Source: Gracilaria gracilis (taxonomy: Eukaryota > Rhodophyta > Florideophyceae > Gracilariales > Gracilariaceae). Taken from it: DNA of 64,000 bases. The stretch lies in the NCBI GenBank assembly GCA_030374805.1, contig JARGSG010000108.1, positions 124,001-188,000 of the forward strand, in the 5' to 3' direction. Of this stretch, positions 30,566-42,844 are shown one piece after another (the first letter of the stretch is position 1; each line of letters starts with the position of its first letter). Below the pieces are notes generated by a model. The model worked only from the letters and a program-made list of their open reading frames with translations, did no database searches and had not been told where the DNA came from. The position numbers and the translations under genes are program-made.

Positions 30566-32660
30566 ATGTCACCACCTGCTCCGAATTCTCGGAATGGTTC
30601 CACTCAGAATGATGGAGTGCCTCCGCCTAGGCCTTCGCGTTCCCGCGCTTCCACTCCAGAGGGATCTCCTGATAACGAGCGGGTCCCGGTACACCGGAGA
30701 GCTGCTTCAGTCACATCAGGACCTATGGTCGCCTTCTCACCAGGAGCTTCACCTATTGCAGGTACTTCCGGTGCGGAGAGGCCACAGGGTGTGGTTGAAT
30801 CCCCTGGTTACTCGTATCTCGAGGCTCAACTGCGTGTCAGTCAGCTCGCGCAAAACTCGTTATTCGAGTACCTGCAGACTATCAGGCGCAGGCTGGATGA
30901 AGCCTTAGTGCGTGATGTCACGAATGACATTCGTGTCTTACGTCAAGACGTGAATTCCATTTTGGAAAGTCTGGGTGCCCCAGCTGCTTTTGTTGAAGCC
31001 TATCATTCCTCCGTTCAGGAGCACCATACGTAAATTAACCGTTTGACTGCTCGGTTGTCTACTCTGGAAGAGATCATCCGGATGGATAACGCGAAGGACG
31101 CGAAAGAAGGTGAAGCTGAAGTCTCGAGGCGTTCGACTCGCCGTTCCCCGGTTCGCGGGAGCCGCAAGGCCAAAAGGGAACTCCGTTATGATTCGGATTC
31201 GTCTAGTTCAGACTCTAGTGTTCGTTCTGCGAAATCGTCGTCTTCCGGTTCGTCGGATAGCGATAACGACCGCGCTCGACATCGAGGTCGGTCTCGTGGA
31301 ACGAGGTCGAAGGCGACATTTGCTACTCAGGGAGTAATTCGCTCTCGTGAGAGGGGTAGACGTCATCTTGGACTCAAGGAGTTGAAACCAACGAATGTCC
31401 TATACAGGAAGTTTTTATCGTACCGGTATTATCGATTAGACGATTCATCGTCAGACCGTACTTCACGGAGCACCGGGAAGGTGAAAGATCATATCAGGAG
31501 ACTGAACATTGTCTTTACGAAGAAATTCGATGGCGAAGATCCAATTATTGTCCTAGACTTCCTGGCCTGCTTCGTACAGGAGTCCGATATACTCGGTATG
31601 AATGAAGCTCAAGCGTTTCTCGCTTTACCCTATTTTTTGTCAGGGATGGCTGAAGATCAGTTTAACTCGGTTCGAGGTTCATCCCGTGCATCAGAGGGAG
31701 GTGTGACGTGTTGGCCGGAAGCGGTTCAGTACCTACTCAGGTCCTATGCAACTGGAAATGCGATTCATAACGCGACGCTCGCTCTACGAGATACGAAACA
31801 AAAGCCTGAAGAAACCAAAACGGCTTACTCAACACGGTTGAATAAAGCGTTTCATCGTTGTGGAAATGTGTACTCCGCTCAGGAGAGATGCACGATGTTC
31901 GTGGATGGTTTGGATCCTTCAATCAAGGCATTGGTGGCGCGTTACCGCGAAGAGAAGAGAAGAATTACCTATCTGGAATTGGTCCAGTATGCCCAAGCAG
32001 AGGGGGAAGTTCTTCGTGCTCGACGCCCGGCAAAACCTCGCCGCTCGAGGGCCTTACTCGTTGACGAGCCGTCGCAGTCTCTCTCCCTTGTCCATGGGAA
32101 TTCCGTGAACCCGGATCAGGATAATGTCTACTTTATTGGAAGTATCCCCGATTCGTACGGGTCTTCAGACCTACCGTCTACTTCGACGCCAACCTCGCAA
32201 GGTGACCCAACACTTTACGTGGGAGGAACGAGGGTGTCTGCAGCACCACTCGCTCACGCGTCGAACGCGACCCGGTATTCACGCCCAGGATGGGTAAATG
32301 CGCATCCGCAACGAGTTGCAGATGGAATTCGAGCTATCGATAAATGGGCAACGGCCATCTGTCACCTATGCTACCGATCGGGACACATATCTCCGATATG
32401 TACTCTTCCCGCTCGGGAGTTGCCGAAAATAATCGGGTGGTATGAAGCACTATCACCGGCTGACAAATCTCGAGTTCCGAGTCAATCATATGAAGAGCAG
32501 AAGGCCAAATATGGCAACCCCAGTATGGGACAGAACGTTCGAATCGAGCAACCTCGGAACCCGACAGAACAGGAAGCAGTGGTCAACCCCGAACACGGAA
32601 ATTCTGGTTCCCACTCTGGACAGAGTATGCCGTCACCGGCAGACCCAGCCCAGAAAAACT
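30566..32660 (+). other. Gag region of the gypsy element
   Basis: A Ser/Pro/Arg-rich N-terminal part with a coiled coil (YLEAQLRVSQLAQNS, LRQDVNSILESLG) leads to a charged stretch. A capsid-like helical domain follows (IVLDFLACFVQESDILGMN, YFLSGMAEDQF, LRSYATGNAIHN, CTMFVDGLDPSIKALVA). A Cys/His cluster (CHLCYRSGHISPIC) near 32360-32400 is a CCHC-like nucleic-acid knuckle. Treated as fossil; no break details given. Confidence 0.8.
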
Positions 32661-32664
32661 AGAC

Positions 32665-33650
32665 TTGGAAGTTTCCCCTACGGGAGGGGCGTCTCCTGAG
32701 CTGAAGTTGGACACGCCCGAGGCGCCACCGCTTCGCTCCCGGGTCGAATTCCTTAAGAGGACTATCCTTACGAGGAAGATGGCTCTGTCAGACGTTGACT
32801 CTGAACCGCTCGCGATTTTACGTCGTCCATGGGTGCTGTCCCGCAATTTCCGTATCCCGGATCGAGTCCTTGTGATGGCCAAGAGGAATTATAAGGTTTA
32901 TGCCGACCTCGGCTTATCACACCAGTTTATGGTTCGACAGTTGTATGTTCTAGACACAGGCGCCGCGCCGAACTTGATTCATTCTTCGTTTGTGCCCCCG
33001 GCACTTCGGGAATTTGTTCGCTTTGGTCCAGGATTGGATATCGCCGACGCGAATAACAAACCGTTGCGCACGGTAGGCTACATTACTCTCAATGTGAGAT
33101 TGGGCACTTACGTAGTGAAACTTGAATTCGTTGTATGCGGCTCACTCGCAGCACCGGTTATCCTCGGTTGTGATTTTTGCGACCGCTTTGTTGAAGCGAT
33201 ACGCCCCAGGGCGAAAACCGTGGAAATGGAAGACGGAACTACAATACCTATTGTCAGGAAGCCTCTGAGGCGCGCTATCCGGAAGCGTGTTCCTTTACCT
33301 GTGGCACAGAAAGTTCCAAATATGGATCTCAAATCTACGAAGCTTCGCGTAGCGAAATCGGTTTCAATTCCACCGGAATCCCAGGTGTGGGTGCAGTGTG
33401 TCTCCAAACAACACGGAGTTCATTTGGTGCAACCTTCATCGTCGTTATACGACCAGCGCCAGCTTGCCTTGGCTAATGGTGTTGTTTCTATCGAACTCGA
33501 TCAACCTTTCAAGGTACTTGTAGCCAACCAACTTTGGCAAAACCACGCAATGGTTAGTCAAAAACCAAGTACTGGGTTCAGTTCTTCCGCATCCGAAAGC
33601 TCTCGTACAAACGAGGATCCCGGCGTCCGAGGTTCTCGGTGTATCTGGCC
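32665..33650 (+). other. Aspartic protease region of the gypsy element
   Basis: Retropepsin-like features: YVLDTGAAPNLIH (active-site DTG), DANNKPLRTVGYITL and APVILGCDFCDRF (the ILG-x-D strand). It precedes Pol, as in Ty3/gypsy elements. Confidence 0.8.
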
Positions 33651-33739
33651 CTAAGGAGGGGGAGGAGAGCCCTGAAAGCTCCGTTCGTTCGGAAGATAGA
33701 AGCTCCGCTGTTTCGGATAACGTCGCACCTGACGTAGTG

Positions 33740-36700
33740 AATTGTGTTAATTCGGTCCACGAACAACCGGTCACCTCGGTCAAGAAAGCGTTGCCACCTG
33801 GTACAGACCAGACAGATCCTGTCGAGGAATTAGAGAAGTTAAATCTGGATCATGTTCCAGCCTCGCATCGCGAGAAATTAAGGAACACGTTACGCGAATT
33901 TACTCCCATGTGGGACGGTTCCCTTGGAACAATTGGAATTACGGAGCACCGTATTGATCTGCTCCCAGATACTAGACCTATTGCGCAACACCCGTATCGG
34001 GCTGGTACGAAAGCTCGGGAAGAAGAAAAGACTCAAGTTGAGAAGATGCTACGTGCAGACGTAATTGAGCCCGCTCAGTCATCATGGGCATCTCCCGTCG
34101 TACTTGTTCCGAAGTCGGATGGATCGTGGCGATTTTGTATCGATTATAGGCGACTCAACGCCGTAACCGTCAAAGACGTTTACCCGATTCCTCGGATGGA
34201 TGAATACATCGATTCGCTAGGTAGCGCAAGAGTGTTTACTGCCCTTGACGCCAATTGGGGTTACTGGCAAGTTCCAATTAGGAAGGAGGACCGCGACAAA
34301 ACCGCGGTTGTGTGTCATCAAGGATTGTACCGTTTCAAACGGATGCCCTTCGGTTTAACGAATGCTCCCGCTAAGTTTCAGCGCGCAATCGATATTCTGT
34401 TTGCCAGATTCAAGTGGAAGACTTGCCTTGTATATCTCGACGATATCGTCGTGTTTTCCAACAATCTGGATGAGCACATGTCCCACGTGAGGGAAGTTAT
34501 GCAGGTTTTCCAAGACGCAGGTGTTACCCTGAAGCTCAAAAAATGTGAGTTCTTTACCGAGTCGGTGAAATATCTTGGTCATATTATCCGTCCAGGAGAA
34601 CTCTCGGTCGACGAGGTAAGGGTAAAGTCGCTGAAGGAAGCGAAACATCTGACAACTCAAATGGAACTCCGGTCATTTCTCGGATTGTGTAATGTCTACC
34701 GTCGTTTCGTACCGAACTTCGCTGATACAGCAGCTCCTCTTAACGCACTCCTCAGGAAAGGACAACCAGTCAAACTGGAACCATTTAGCGATGCACAAGC
34801 ATCTGCTTTTTCGTCGCTAGTCGACGCTGTTACGTCTCCGCCCGTCTTGGCGTTACCCACTCCTGGGCTTCCTTATGAAGTGGATACTGATGCCAGTGAT
34901 CGCCAAGTTGGTTGCACGTTGTTTCAAGTCTTGAAAGAAGGCGAGCGACGTCCAGTTGGATACCGGTCTCGTTCATTGAACGTGCACGAGCGTAACTATT
35001 CAGTCTCTGAGAAAGAGTGTCTCGCCGTTGTTTGGGCGTTAACTACATTGAGACCCTATCTCACGGGAACCCACTTTCAGGTGAATACCGATCATTCGTC
35101 CCTCCGTTGGCTCATGGAGATATCCGAGCCATCGGGTCGCCTTATGAGATGGGGCCTCCGTTTATCGGAATTCGATTTCGATGTTCGATATAAGAAAGAT
35201 ACCCTGAACCTACAGGCTGATGCGCTCTCCCGCTTGGGAACATCTGGTGAAGCAGAACCTATCGATGACGATATACCTTGCTTCTTATTGGAGACCCCGG
35301 AAGGGAAAACCGAGATATCGGATGACGTCTGCGACGATATTCTCGCCGCAGAACCGGCTGAACCACTGCTTGGTTCATTTGAACCCATTACGGCTGAAGA
35401 GTTGATACGTGAACAACACAAGGATCCTTTCTGTACTCAGATACGGGCCCGTCTCAACGGAGGATTCAGATTGCCCTTTGTGACCAACGATCAGGGATTC
35501 CTTGTTAGGATTGTCGAATCACGACCCCAAATTGTGGTATCTCACTCCTTGCAATGGAGAGTCCTCCATATATCACATTTTGTGAAGATTGAAGCTCACC
35601 CTGGTGGCAGGAAACTTTATCTGACCCTTCGTAGGGATTTTTACTGGCCTGCAATGGCATTCGACTGCTACGCAGTACGACGTTCATGTACGGAATGTGC
35701 GAAAAACAACGTCAAACTACGACGACATTCGAAGAAGTTAACGCTGTTTCCAGCTCGTGCTCCTCTGGAGTTTGTCGCTATCGACATTCTTGGTGAACTA
35801 ATCCGAACCGCTCGAGGTAATCGGTATATCCTGGTTATCACGGGCAGGTTTTCTAAACTGGTACGAACAGTTCCGCTGAAACGGATACCCGCAAGTGTTG
35901 TTGCGCAGGCGTTCGTAACGCATTGGGTATTTGTGTACGGACCCCCCGTTCATCTGTTATCAGATAATGGCTTGCAATTCACATCGAGGTTCTTTCAAGA
36001 CGTATGTCGTATCTTGGACATCAAGAATTTGTTTACTACAACTTATCATCCCCAGTGTAATGGGCAGGTAGAACGATTCAATCGTACTATGCTGAACGCA
36101 TTAATATCCTATGTTGCAGATCACCCAAAGGATTGGGATCTGTACAGTGACGCAGTTACTTATGCGTTTAACACCGAGGTACATCGGGTTACGTCGCTGT
36201 CGCCGTTTGAATTGGTCCTCTCGAGGATACCGCCACCAGTGGAAATTGAAGCTCAAGCGACGATCTCGTCTTTCCCGCCACCGAGTTTGTACAGGGAAAC
36301 CTGGAAAAATTGGCTGAAGAAGATAGTACCGGACGCCCGGAAGTCCATGGAAAAGGCACAGTTCGCTTACAAGCGCAATTTCGACAGCCGCGTGCGCGGA
36401 AAACCATCAGTTGTTAAGCCTGACGATTACGTCTTCGTCCGTAAGGAGTATTATAATCCTGAGCAGGAACGTCGACATAAGCTGTCACCCATCGCTGATG
36501 GCCCTTATCGTGTTGTTTCCGTCACGCCGGACACTGTCGTTCTCGACATTGATGATCAACACGAACGAATGTCGCGAGATCGCGTTGTGCTCGCTCCTAA
36601 CCCGCTTACCGAGACTACTTCTACCAATACACAATCAGGGGATCCTACACAAAAGGAGGAACCGCAGTCGGTCGAACCTTCGTCGCGACCCGCGATTCTT

Positions 36701-37210
36701 CCGCACCCGGATCGAGGTTTATCGGATCTACCTAATTTGGGTGACTCTGATCGCAGAGATTCAACTACTATAACATGGAATAATCCAACGAACTCTACTC
36801 GATTATTTACGAGAGTAACCCCCCCACCCCATCTCCTAATAGAGCCCGTGGCTACACCTAAGGAGGGGGAGGGGATAACTGCAGCAACTGCAACTACGGA
36901 CGCTCCGGTGCCGCCCGGTTCTCCATCTGATGGAATTACTGTACAGACTGATAACGCAGTAGCTCCAATAGGAGATTCTCGCCGCACGGTCGCCAAAGCT
37001 CACTTGAGTCGACAAGAAACCGCCGCTTCGGTCGCTGAAATACCGAACAGCGCTGACGATCGTCCTCAAGAGGAATCTGTAGATGTGGAAAGTGTGGCCC
37101 AGTTTAGGAAATCGCAGGTCGCGACGCCGCGTAATCGCCCTGTAACGCGTACTGTTCGTACTGTTAAAACAGTGTCCGCACACCCGGAACAGCCGCCGCA
37201 CGCGGAGGAG
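33740..37210 (+). other. Pol region (RT, RNase H, integrase) of the gypsy element
   Basis: About 1150 codons. RT: SSWASPVVLVPKSDGSWRFC, FKRMPFGLTNAPAKFQ and VYLDDIVVFS (YLDD). RNase H: YEVDTDASDRQVGCTLFQ and FQVNTDHSSLRWL. Integrase: HPGGRKLYLTLRRDFYWP with a Cys pair (CTEC), AIDILGEL, LLSDNGLQFTS and HPQCNGQVERFNRTM. A Pro/Thr-rich tail follows the integrase core, with a GPYRV-type strand near 36500. The order RT-RH-IN is the Ty3/gypsy order. Confidence 0.92.
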
Positions 37211-37213
37211 TGA

Positions 37214-38725
37214 CGCGCTAACACGAACCAAACCAAGCCTGGGTTACCTCAAGTGTGAGTTGGATTGCGAAGATATCATTTCGATGGCTTCCCTTGTTGG
37301 ATTTGAAGATTATGAAGTTAACACTCCGAAGAGTACACCACGTCGCGTGGAGAGTTAGCGCATACGCCTAAGTCAGTGCCGCCGGCGCAGCTGATGCAAG
37401 TGTGCAAATCTCCCCGATAATCGGGATTACAGTGCCAGACGCGTGCAACGCGGGCGCACGGTGTCGCGTGGTGAACTCTAACCCTAGTGAGTGGCTAGAA
37501 ACCGTTTTTGAACGGATGGCCGAACACGGCGTTTGCACTGTTGTCGATTTCGCCAATTCTGAGGCGCCGAGCCAACCAGAAGGCATGGCACATGCCCCGT
37601 GTCCGTGTGAACCGCCGCCCTGCACAGGGAGTGTGTTGACTGTGCTTCCCCGTCAGAACGGACCACCTCGTGAAGTCGAGAAGCTCGTCGTTCGGGAGCG
37701 CTACCATTCGTCGAATCTCCGACTTTCGCTCATTAGCGTTGTTGTGTCAGACTCGTTTCGTCGAGAGCTTTCAGGAACACTCAAAATCTTGAGAAACGGA
37801 CGCGTGGTTCGCGAAATACAGTACCGCCGTCACGACGAAGTCCCGCGAAGCTCGCGAAGTGGAGAAGGACTCTGGAGCTTAGAGAGCCTCATTTGAGGAT
37901 AGTTCTGTGACTATTGCGACCCTTCGAGGCAGCCCTACGCACAGGGAAGACTTCGCAGTCATGCAAACCCGCGAACGGGAAGTCTACTCGCAAGAGTACG
38001 TCATCGATCGCATAGTGCGTCATGTCGTTGACTCCGACAGAAAGATTTTATATCAGATCCGCTGATACGTATATGCTCCTGAAGAGGATACTCTTGAACC
38101 TATTCAACACCTACCTAGGTCAAAGGTTCTCGCCTATTATCGGCGCAAGCGTATTCCGCTACCTCCAGATCTGGATTCCGCTCAAGTCGGCTAACAGTGC
38201 TACTGTGTCGATTTCGACTAACCCATTTCGGAGTATCTTGGTGTCAAGGTTATGTTGTTGTTGAATCCATATTGGATTGAGGATCCTACGGGATGAAGAA
38301 AGAAGATTTCCCGGTTTACGGACGCCGATTTATCGGTTAGAAGAAAACTACCGTCTAACGGTCTATGTGAACAGTCGTGAAGAAGCACGTGAAGGATTGA
38401 AGAATGGATCGGAATCGATGAAGAACAGAATTATTAGGACCGGAAACCGGTTAGGAAGAAAGAAGAGGTAGCGATGTTCGATTTATTTCTGGAAGAGAAG
38501 TGATACCACTAGTTGGTTAAGTCACGACGCAAGCTTGCGCTACTAAGGCTCACTCCGAGGTGAACCCATTGAATGTGATTACGGTCACCCCGCCGAGGGA
38601 CCGGCACCTCCAGGATTGGATGGACGGCCTTGTGGAGGCTGAGTCGCATAAGCCTGCGCACCTAACGCCAAGAGTTGGCCGATGTCATACATGTCCGGTG
38701 GGACCGGGACTCCGAAACCCAGGAG
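37214..38725 (+). other. Post-pol spacer of the gypsy element, possible small sense ORF
   Basis: Between Pol and the antisense ORF. A sense frame around 37402-37896 (NSNPSEWLETVFERMAEHG...) looks moderately gene-like but matches nothing known. The rest has short frames only. It could be an accessory gene or acquired DNA. Confidence 0.45.
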
Positions 38726-40405
38726 CTAATTGCGCATAGCGATCACCCGCGGGTCGATGTTTCCCTGTGGAGGGCCAACGCCCCAACCGACGGGAGCCGC
38801 AGTCGCGGGTGCAGCAGTCGTTGTTCCAGTTCCTGGATTCGCTGCCATCTGTACTGGCTGACTTCCGCTCACCGGAGCCTCAGCTTCATTATCCACCATT
38901 GGATCATCCTCGGTGGCTGCGGGATAGTATCCGTCGGAAAACATGAACCCAATGGGGTGATCACTCGGTACCACGAGAGGGACTTGTCGCAGCGCGAACG
39001 CTTGTTCCCGTGAAATCACGACGCCCTCCCAAGGGTCGTAGTGCACAAAATCTCCGGCACCCAGATGTCTACGCTCTGGAGAGCGATCGAATAGCGACCG
39101 AGTACCCCTGGGGGTGTTCTCCGCTGGAACGGAACTCCAGTTAATCTTGTCGATAAGTTCAAGGATATACTCGAGTTCGAGAACGTTGTCTTCGGATCCC
39201 AAGGGGATGTATAAGTCGATGGACCTCATGACATCGCGCAACTTCTGCGGAAGATACCAAATACGGTGTTGATCGTACGCTTCCCATAGCGTGAACGCGG
39301 CAACGCGAGCCGCCCATTCAGCGATGAAGAGCATCCAGTACTTCGAGTACGGATTCGCAACCATGCGGGAGCCTACATAGGACACGCACGGTGGCCATTC
39401 CGCGAAACAACCGCAAGGCACTTCATACTGACTCCACCATGTTGGCAGGGGCGCAAACCGACCCGCTAACGCTTCCGGGCGCAATCGTTCACCTTCTATA
39501 TTTTGGTATGGTACCATATACCCGAATCGGGAACGCCATTTCCTTTCGGACCTCAACCTGTCAAAGAATGACCCTTCCCCACTGGGGCGACGCAGATAAC
39601 GGAACTCCGCGCGGAGGATGGGCCTGTTGAACAGGAGGATGTCTGGTTCCATCGTTGCTGGAAAGATTTCCCTGGCCGGGAACGCCGTGAGGTTCGCGCC
39701 ATATTTGATTTCTCCGTACGTACGGAACCTCGATAGGTCGAACCCGTAAGCCGTCGGGATTACTTCCGGAAACGAAGCTTGGTCCACCCGATAATACGCG
39801 ATACGCGCCATGGCCGCACGGGCATCGTCCAGAGATTCTAACTGGCGACCGCGACGCTTTCGCGAAATCAGGTGAGGCGGAACCGAAACTCGGTGTCTCC
39901 AGTCCCAGGAGTCGACCATATCTCTGGGTAACCCGCCAGGCAGGAGACCGCCCTCGGTGTACGAATCGATCAACGCAGTGTTGCGAACCACCGTGGGGTG
40001 AAACCAAGGAGCTCTGTAGTAAGCCCAGCTGCCATCCGATCTCGGATCCTGCAATAGCAGTGACTCGCGCGCAATCCATCTTGCTGGAGTAGCCAACAAT
40101 GGCATCGCTTGAGCTGAATTCCAAGCAGCGACGTCAACCGTATTCGGTACAGGCACCTGATGGTGACTCTGTGGAAGAGGAGCTGTGGCGAAGCCGCCAG
40201 CATATCCAGACGCAGGCGTTGCGGAGCCCGAGACGCTCGGAACCCCAGCTTGGGAAGATTGTTTGTTGTTTTCCTGGTAAGGATTCATCGCAGGTTCGAT
40301 GTGCGGTAAGTGAGGTGAGGCTGAATCTTCAGAACGCAGTGTGATTGCGGGTGATGAGGAAGAAGACTCGTGACGACGAGGAACCGGAATGTCGGAGAAG
40401 CTCAT
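38726..40405 (-). CDS. Long antisense ORF in the gypsy element (559 codons, unknown)
   Basis: ATG at 40405 (MSFSDIPVPRRHESSSS), stop at 38726, running against gag-pol and starting 83 bases inside the 3' LTR boundary. The protein has a Ser/Pro/Gln-rich N-terminal third. A Trp/Tyr/Arg-rich folded-looking middle follows (GSWAYYRAPWFHPTVV, MARIAYYRVDQASFPEVIP, YWMLFIAEWAARVAAFTLW). The C-terminus is acidic then Ala/Thr/Gly-rich. No signal peptide and no clear membrane segment except a hydrophobic helix near residues 385-405. No family recognised. Some plant Ty3/gypsy lineages (for example Grande and Retand types) are known to carry antisense ORFs in this place; homology to those is not claimed. 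Confidence 0.75.
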   Translation of the reverse strand: MSFSDIPVPRRHESSSSSPAITLRSEDSASPHLPHIEPAMNPYQENNKQSSQAGVPSVSGSATPASGYAGGFATAPLPQSHHQVPVPNTVDVAAWNSAQAMPLLATPARWIARESLLLQDPRSDGSWAYYRAPWFHPTVVRNTALIDSYTEGGLLPGGLPRDMVDSWDWRHRVSVPPHLISRKRRGRQLESLDDARAAMARIAYYRVDQASFPEVIPTAYGFDLSRFRTYGEIKYGANLTAFPAREIFPATMEPDILLFNRPILRAEFRYLRRPSGEGSFFDRLRSERKWRSRFGYMVPYQNIEGERLRPEALAGRFAPLPTWWSQYEVPCGCFAEWPPCVSYVGSRMVANPYSKYWMLFIAEWAARVAAFTLWEAYDQHRIWYLPQKLRDVMRSIDLYIPLGSEDNVLELEYILELIDKINWSSVPAENTPRGTRSLFDRSPERRHLGAGDFVHYDPWEGVVISREQAFALRQVPLVVPSDHPIGFMFSDGYYPAATEDDPMVDNEAEAPVSGSQPVQMAANPGTGTTTAAPATAAPVGWGVGPPQGNIDPRVIAMRN

Positions 40406-40472
40406 GGTTGAGGCGACTATTTATCCACTCGCGCTGGATTGTTATCGCCTATCGCGGCGGTCGCGCGCTCGG

Positions 40473-40487
40473 CTAAGGAGGGGGATA
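40473..40487 (+). promoter_or_regulatory. Polypurine tract before the 3' LTR
   Basis: CTAAGGAGGGGGA (40473-40485) precedes the LTR start TGTAGG at 40488. The same 13 bases occur at 33651-33663 and 36858-36870 inside the element, as possible internal plus-strand primers. Confidence 0.75.
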
Positions 40488-41456
40488 TGTAGGACAACGC
40501 GAGCAGCGCGAGAATGCGATGATGACATTCATATACTCGCCCTGCGAGGTTGATCCGGTATCAGAAACTATATGAATATTGGCTCATTCATGGGAAGATT
40601 CTGATAGAATTGGTAAGTGGTACCCGAAGGGGTTGGCCAAGGTGTGGCATTTGGACTAGTTGGTCGCGTGTACGCGTGTGGAATTCTGGGTCTGTTCACA
40701 CAGATAATTATTTCGCTTGTCGAATTTAGTGTGGCAGCTGCCGCATGGCACTCACGTACACCACGTGTAGAAGCCTGCTTAGGCGTGCACTATATTAATT
40801 AATCTAGTTATTTTATAGTTTAATTATCGGTTACGATATATGAGGTGACCTCGCGGTCACCTCCACCTTCAGTAAAGGGTAACCGAGTTCGGCTCTGGAC
40901 TTTTTCGCCTTCGCGAAGTGTACAACTCCACACGGAGGGTCACCGCGTACGGTACGAAATTGCTCTATCCCTCGGGATCCTTCAGGCTATCTGACTTGTT
41001 ATATTTCCTGCCCTCGGGCTTAACTCCGTTATCGGATCGTACTTATATGTACTTTGTGCAGATATCTGCTTACCTATAACAGGCGGATCTTCCGACTCTG
41101 TATAGAGATTCTTGCCGCGTGGGCTTAATACACATTATCGTCACCCGCCGCCGGGACTGTTGCCGTTTGTCGCACGCCCCGCCGGGGGTTTCCCCCCTTG
41201 TTTCCTCTATTTTCCCCTTTCCTTTTTCCCTTTTTCCCTTAGGGTTTTCATCGTTCTACGATCTCTTCACTGTCAGTCTCCGCATTCGGACGTCAAAGCC
41301 TGTTCTTTCTCACCTCCGTAGGTATATCCCGTACACCGGGCGATCTTACACCCGCATCATCCGTGTGACGGAGGGCTCATCCTCTGAGTCTACCTCCATA
41401 GGGAGCAAGGACTCGAACACCTTAAGTGTGACTCCCATTCGCTGAGTTTTGCACTA
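40488..41456 (+). repeat. 3' LTR of the gypsy element
   Basis: Starts TGTAGGACAACG, ends TTTTGCACTA, and differs from the 5' LTR at about 13 positions by eye count. It is followed at once by satellite sequence (TTTTCG...GTAGCTGG). Confidence 0.93.
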
Positions 41457-41970
41457 AACTTTTCGAAAGTAGCTGGCTGTAATTAAACAAAAGCTGTGTG
41501 TGAGATGCAATCATTATATACTGGGTTTAGTTCTGCGAAAGATGCAGAAAAGTGAGATATGGCTACAGCAGCGTGCGACAGACAGCATTCTGTGGGCACC
41601 GCATTCCACCTGGTGAAAGTTCTTTATGTGCGACCTACTCATGCAGTGCACAACATCCGTCCCCACTACTTCCATTCGCGTCCGAACTACTCATATTGTC
41701 AATGGAAACGAAATGGTGCATGCAATGCATCCGGTTTTTAGGAGGGAGCGAACGGCAGTGTGGTGGCGGAAAAGCGGTCGGATTCAGATTTTCGTAGGTA
41801 GCTGTCTGTAATTAAACGAAAGCTGTGTGTGAGATGCAATCATTATATACTGGGTTTAGTTCTGCGAAAGATGCAGAAAATCAAGATATGGATAGAGCAG
41901 CGTGCGACAGACAGCATTCTGTGGGCACCGCATTCCACCTGGTGAAAGTTCTTTATGTGCAACCTACCCA
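41457..41970. repeat. 329-bp satellite, first tract (about 1.6 units)
   Basis: Units start GTAGCTGGCTGTAATTAAAC at 41469 and GTAGCTGTCTG at 41798 (spacing 329). The same family fills 62510-64000. The tract starts in mid-unit next to the gypsy 3' LTR and stops in mid-unit after GTGCAACCTACCCA. Confidence 0.93.
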
Positions 41971-42844
41971 GGCAAAACTCTATTTCAGTAAAACATAATT
42001 GAATTCTCTGCAATCTAAGTGTTTTAATTTAAATGTAAGGGAATCTTCAGCGCACACCAATTTCTGGAAAAATTAAGCTCCATTAAAACGTAATGGAGTT
42101 CTTCTTTCTTCATCTGCCATGGACTCTCGATTGCAAGCGTCAATGAATGGTAGGGCAATTGCCGGAACGTTTACTGCCATCAGTGAGGGCCCAATAGATA
42201 GCATTACGTCTTACTGACGTCATCAACTTGATCTGGAACAATGACGGTTACTTAACGGTCCTCTTTCTCTCTCACTAGTTTTGAACTCGCACTTTCTTCT
42301 CTGCGACATCTTCTTTCTTATTCTGTCCGCCGTCTAGAAGCGCGTCTTAGAATTCCACCCGCTCATCTGCCAAAATCGCATGAACTGTGGATCGCCACCT
42401 CCATGAAATGATCGCTCGCCCTTCAAATCTTCGGCCCTCATTGCGTGTATCAGGCCAGTCTCGACGTTGTCTCCTCCATTCAACAACTTGCTGCCGTACA
42501 TACGCGTCTTGCCACCAACGTGCACTTCCTTCGCTCATTTCCGCGCAAAGTCTGCCTCTGTTTGAGTCTTTTCACGCGTTGTCATCGTGTACGTATCTAC
42601 AAGATGCGCAGCACTATCGCGTGGAGACTTCCACGGCGTATTGCGTAAATGGCACCTTGTACATGTAGGCGGCCGTCACCAATCACGCCGTAAACAACTC
42701 ATTGTCCGACTATGAATGTTTGCGACATTCGCGCTCCATTTAAAGCGCGTGCGCCCTCACCTCGTTCGCCCCAATTGCTAGCTCCAATCCTGCTTCTATC
42801 TCGCTGATCTGCGAAAAGTGTACGCCTTCTCTTCTTCTTCTCGA
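41971..42844. other. Mostly unassigned; contains a duplicated 130-bp fragment
   Basis: Bases about 42593-42720 are similar to 44287-44417 (both with ACGTATCTACAAGATGCGCA and reading AYxVNGTLY). The rest shows a short hairpin CTCCATTA/TAATGGAG near 42081-42101 and no supported gene. Confidence 0.5.

Larger units (their letters stand above)
29375..41456 (+). mobile_element. Ty3/gypsy LTR retrotransposon (about 12.1 kb)
   Basis: Retroelement fossil with two near-identical LTRs (about 970 bp each), a primer-binding site, Gag, protease, RT-RNase H-integrase, extra sequence of about 3.2 kb between integrase and the 3' LTR, and a polypurine tract. About 13 differences were counted by eye between the LTRs (about 1.3%), so insertion is recent. 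It looks almost whole, with perhaps a few breaks at most. The flanks do not match: hAT sequence on the left and satellite on the right, without a shared target duplication. Recombination between copies or later rearrangement is the likely reason. Confidence 0.95.

Noticed and set aside
30474-30908. A 144-codon frame overlapping the start of the gypsy Gag region
   Set aside because: It is a shadow of the Gag frame, Leu/Arg-rich and without structure.
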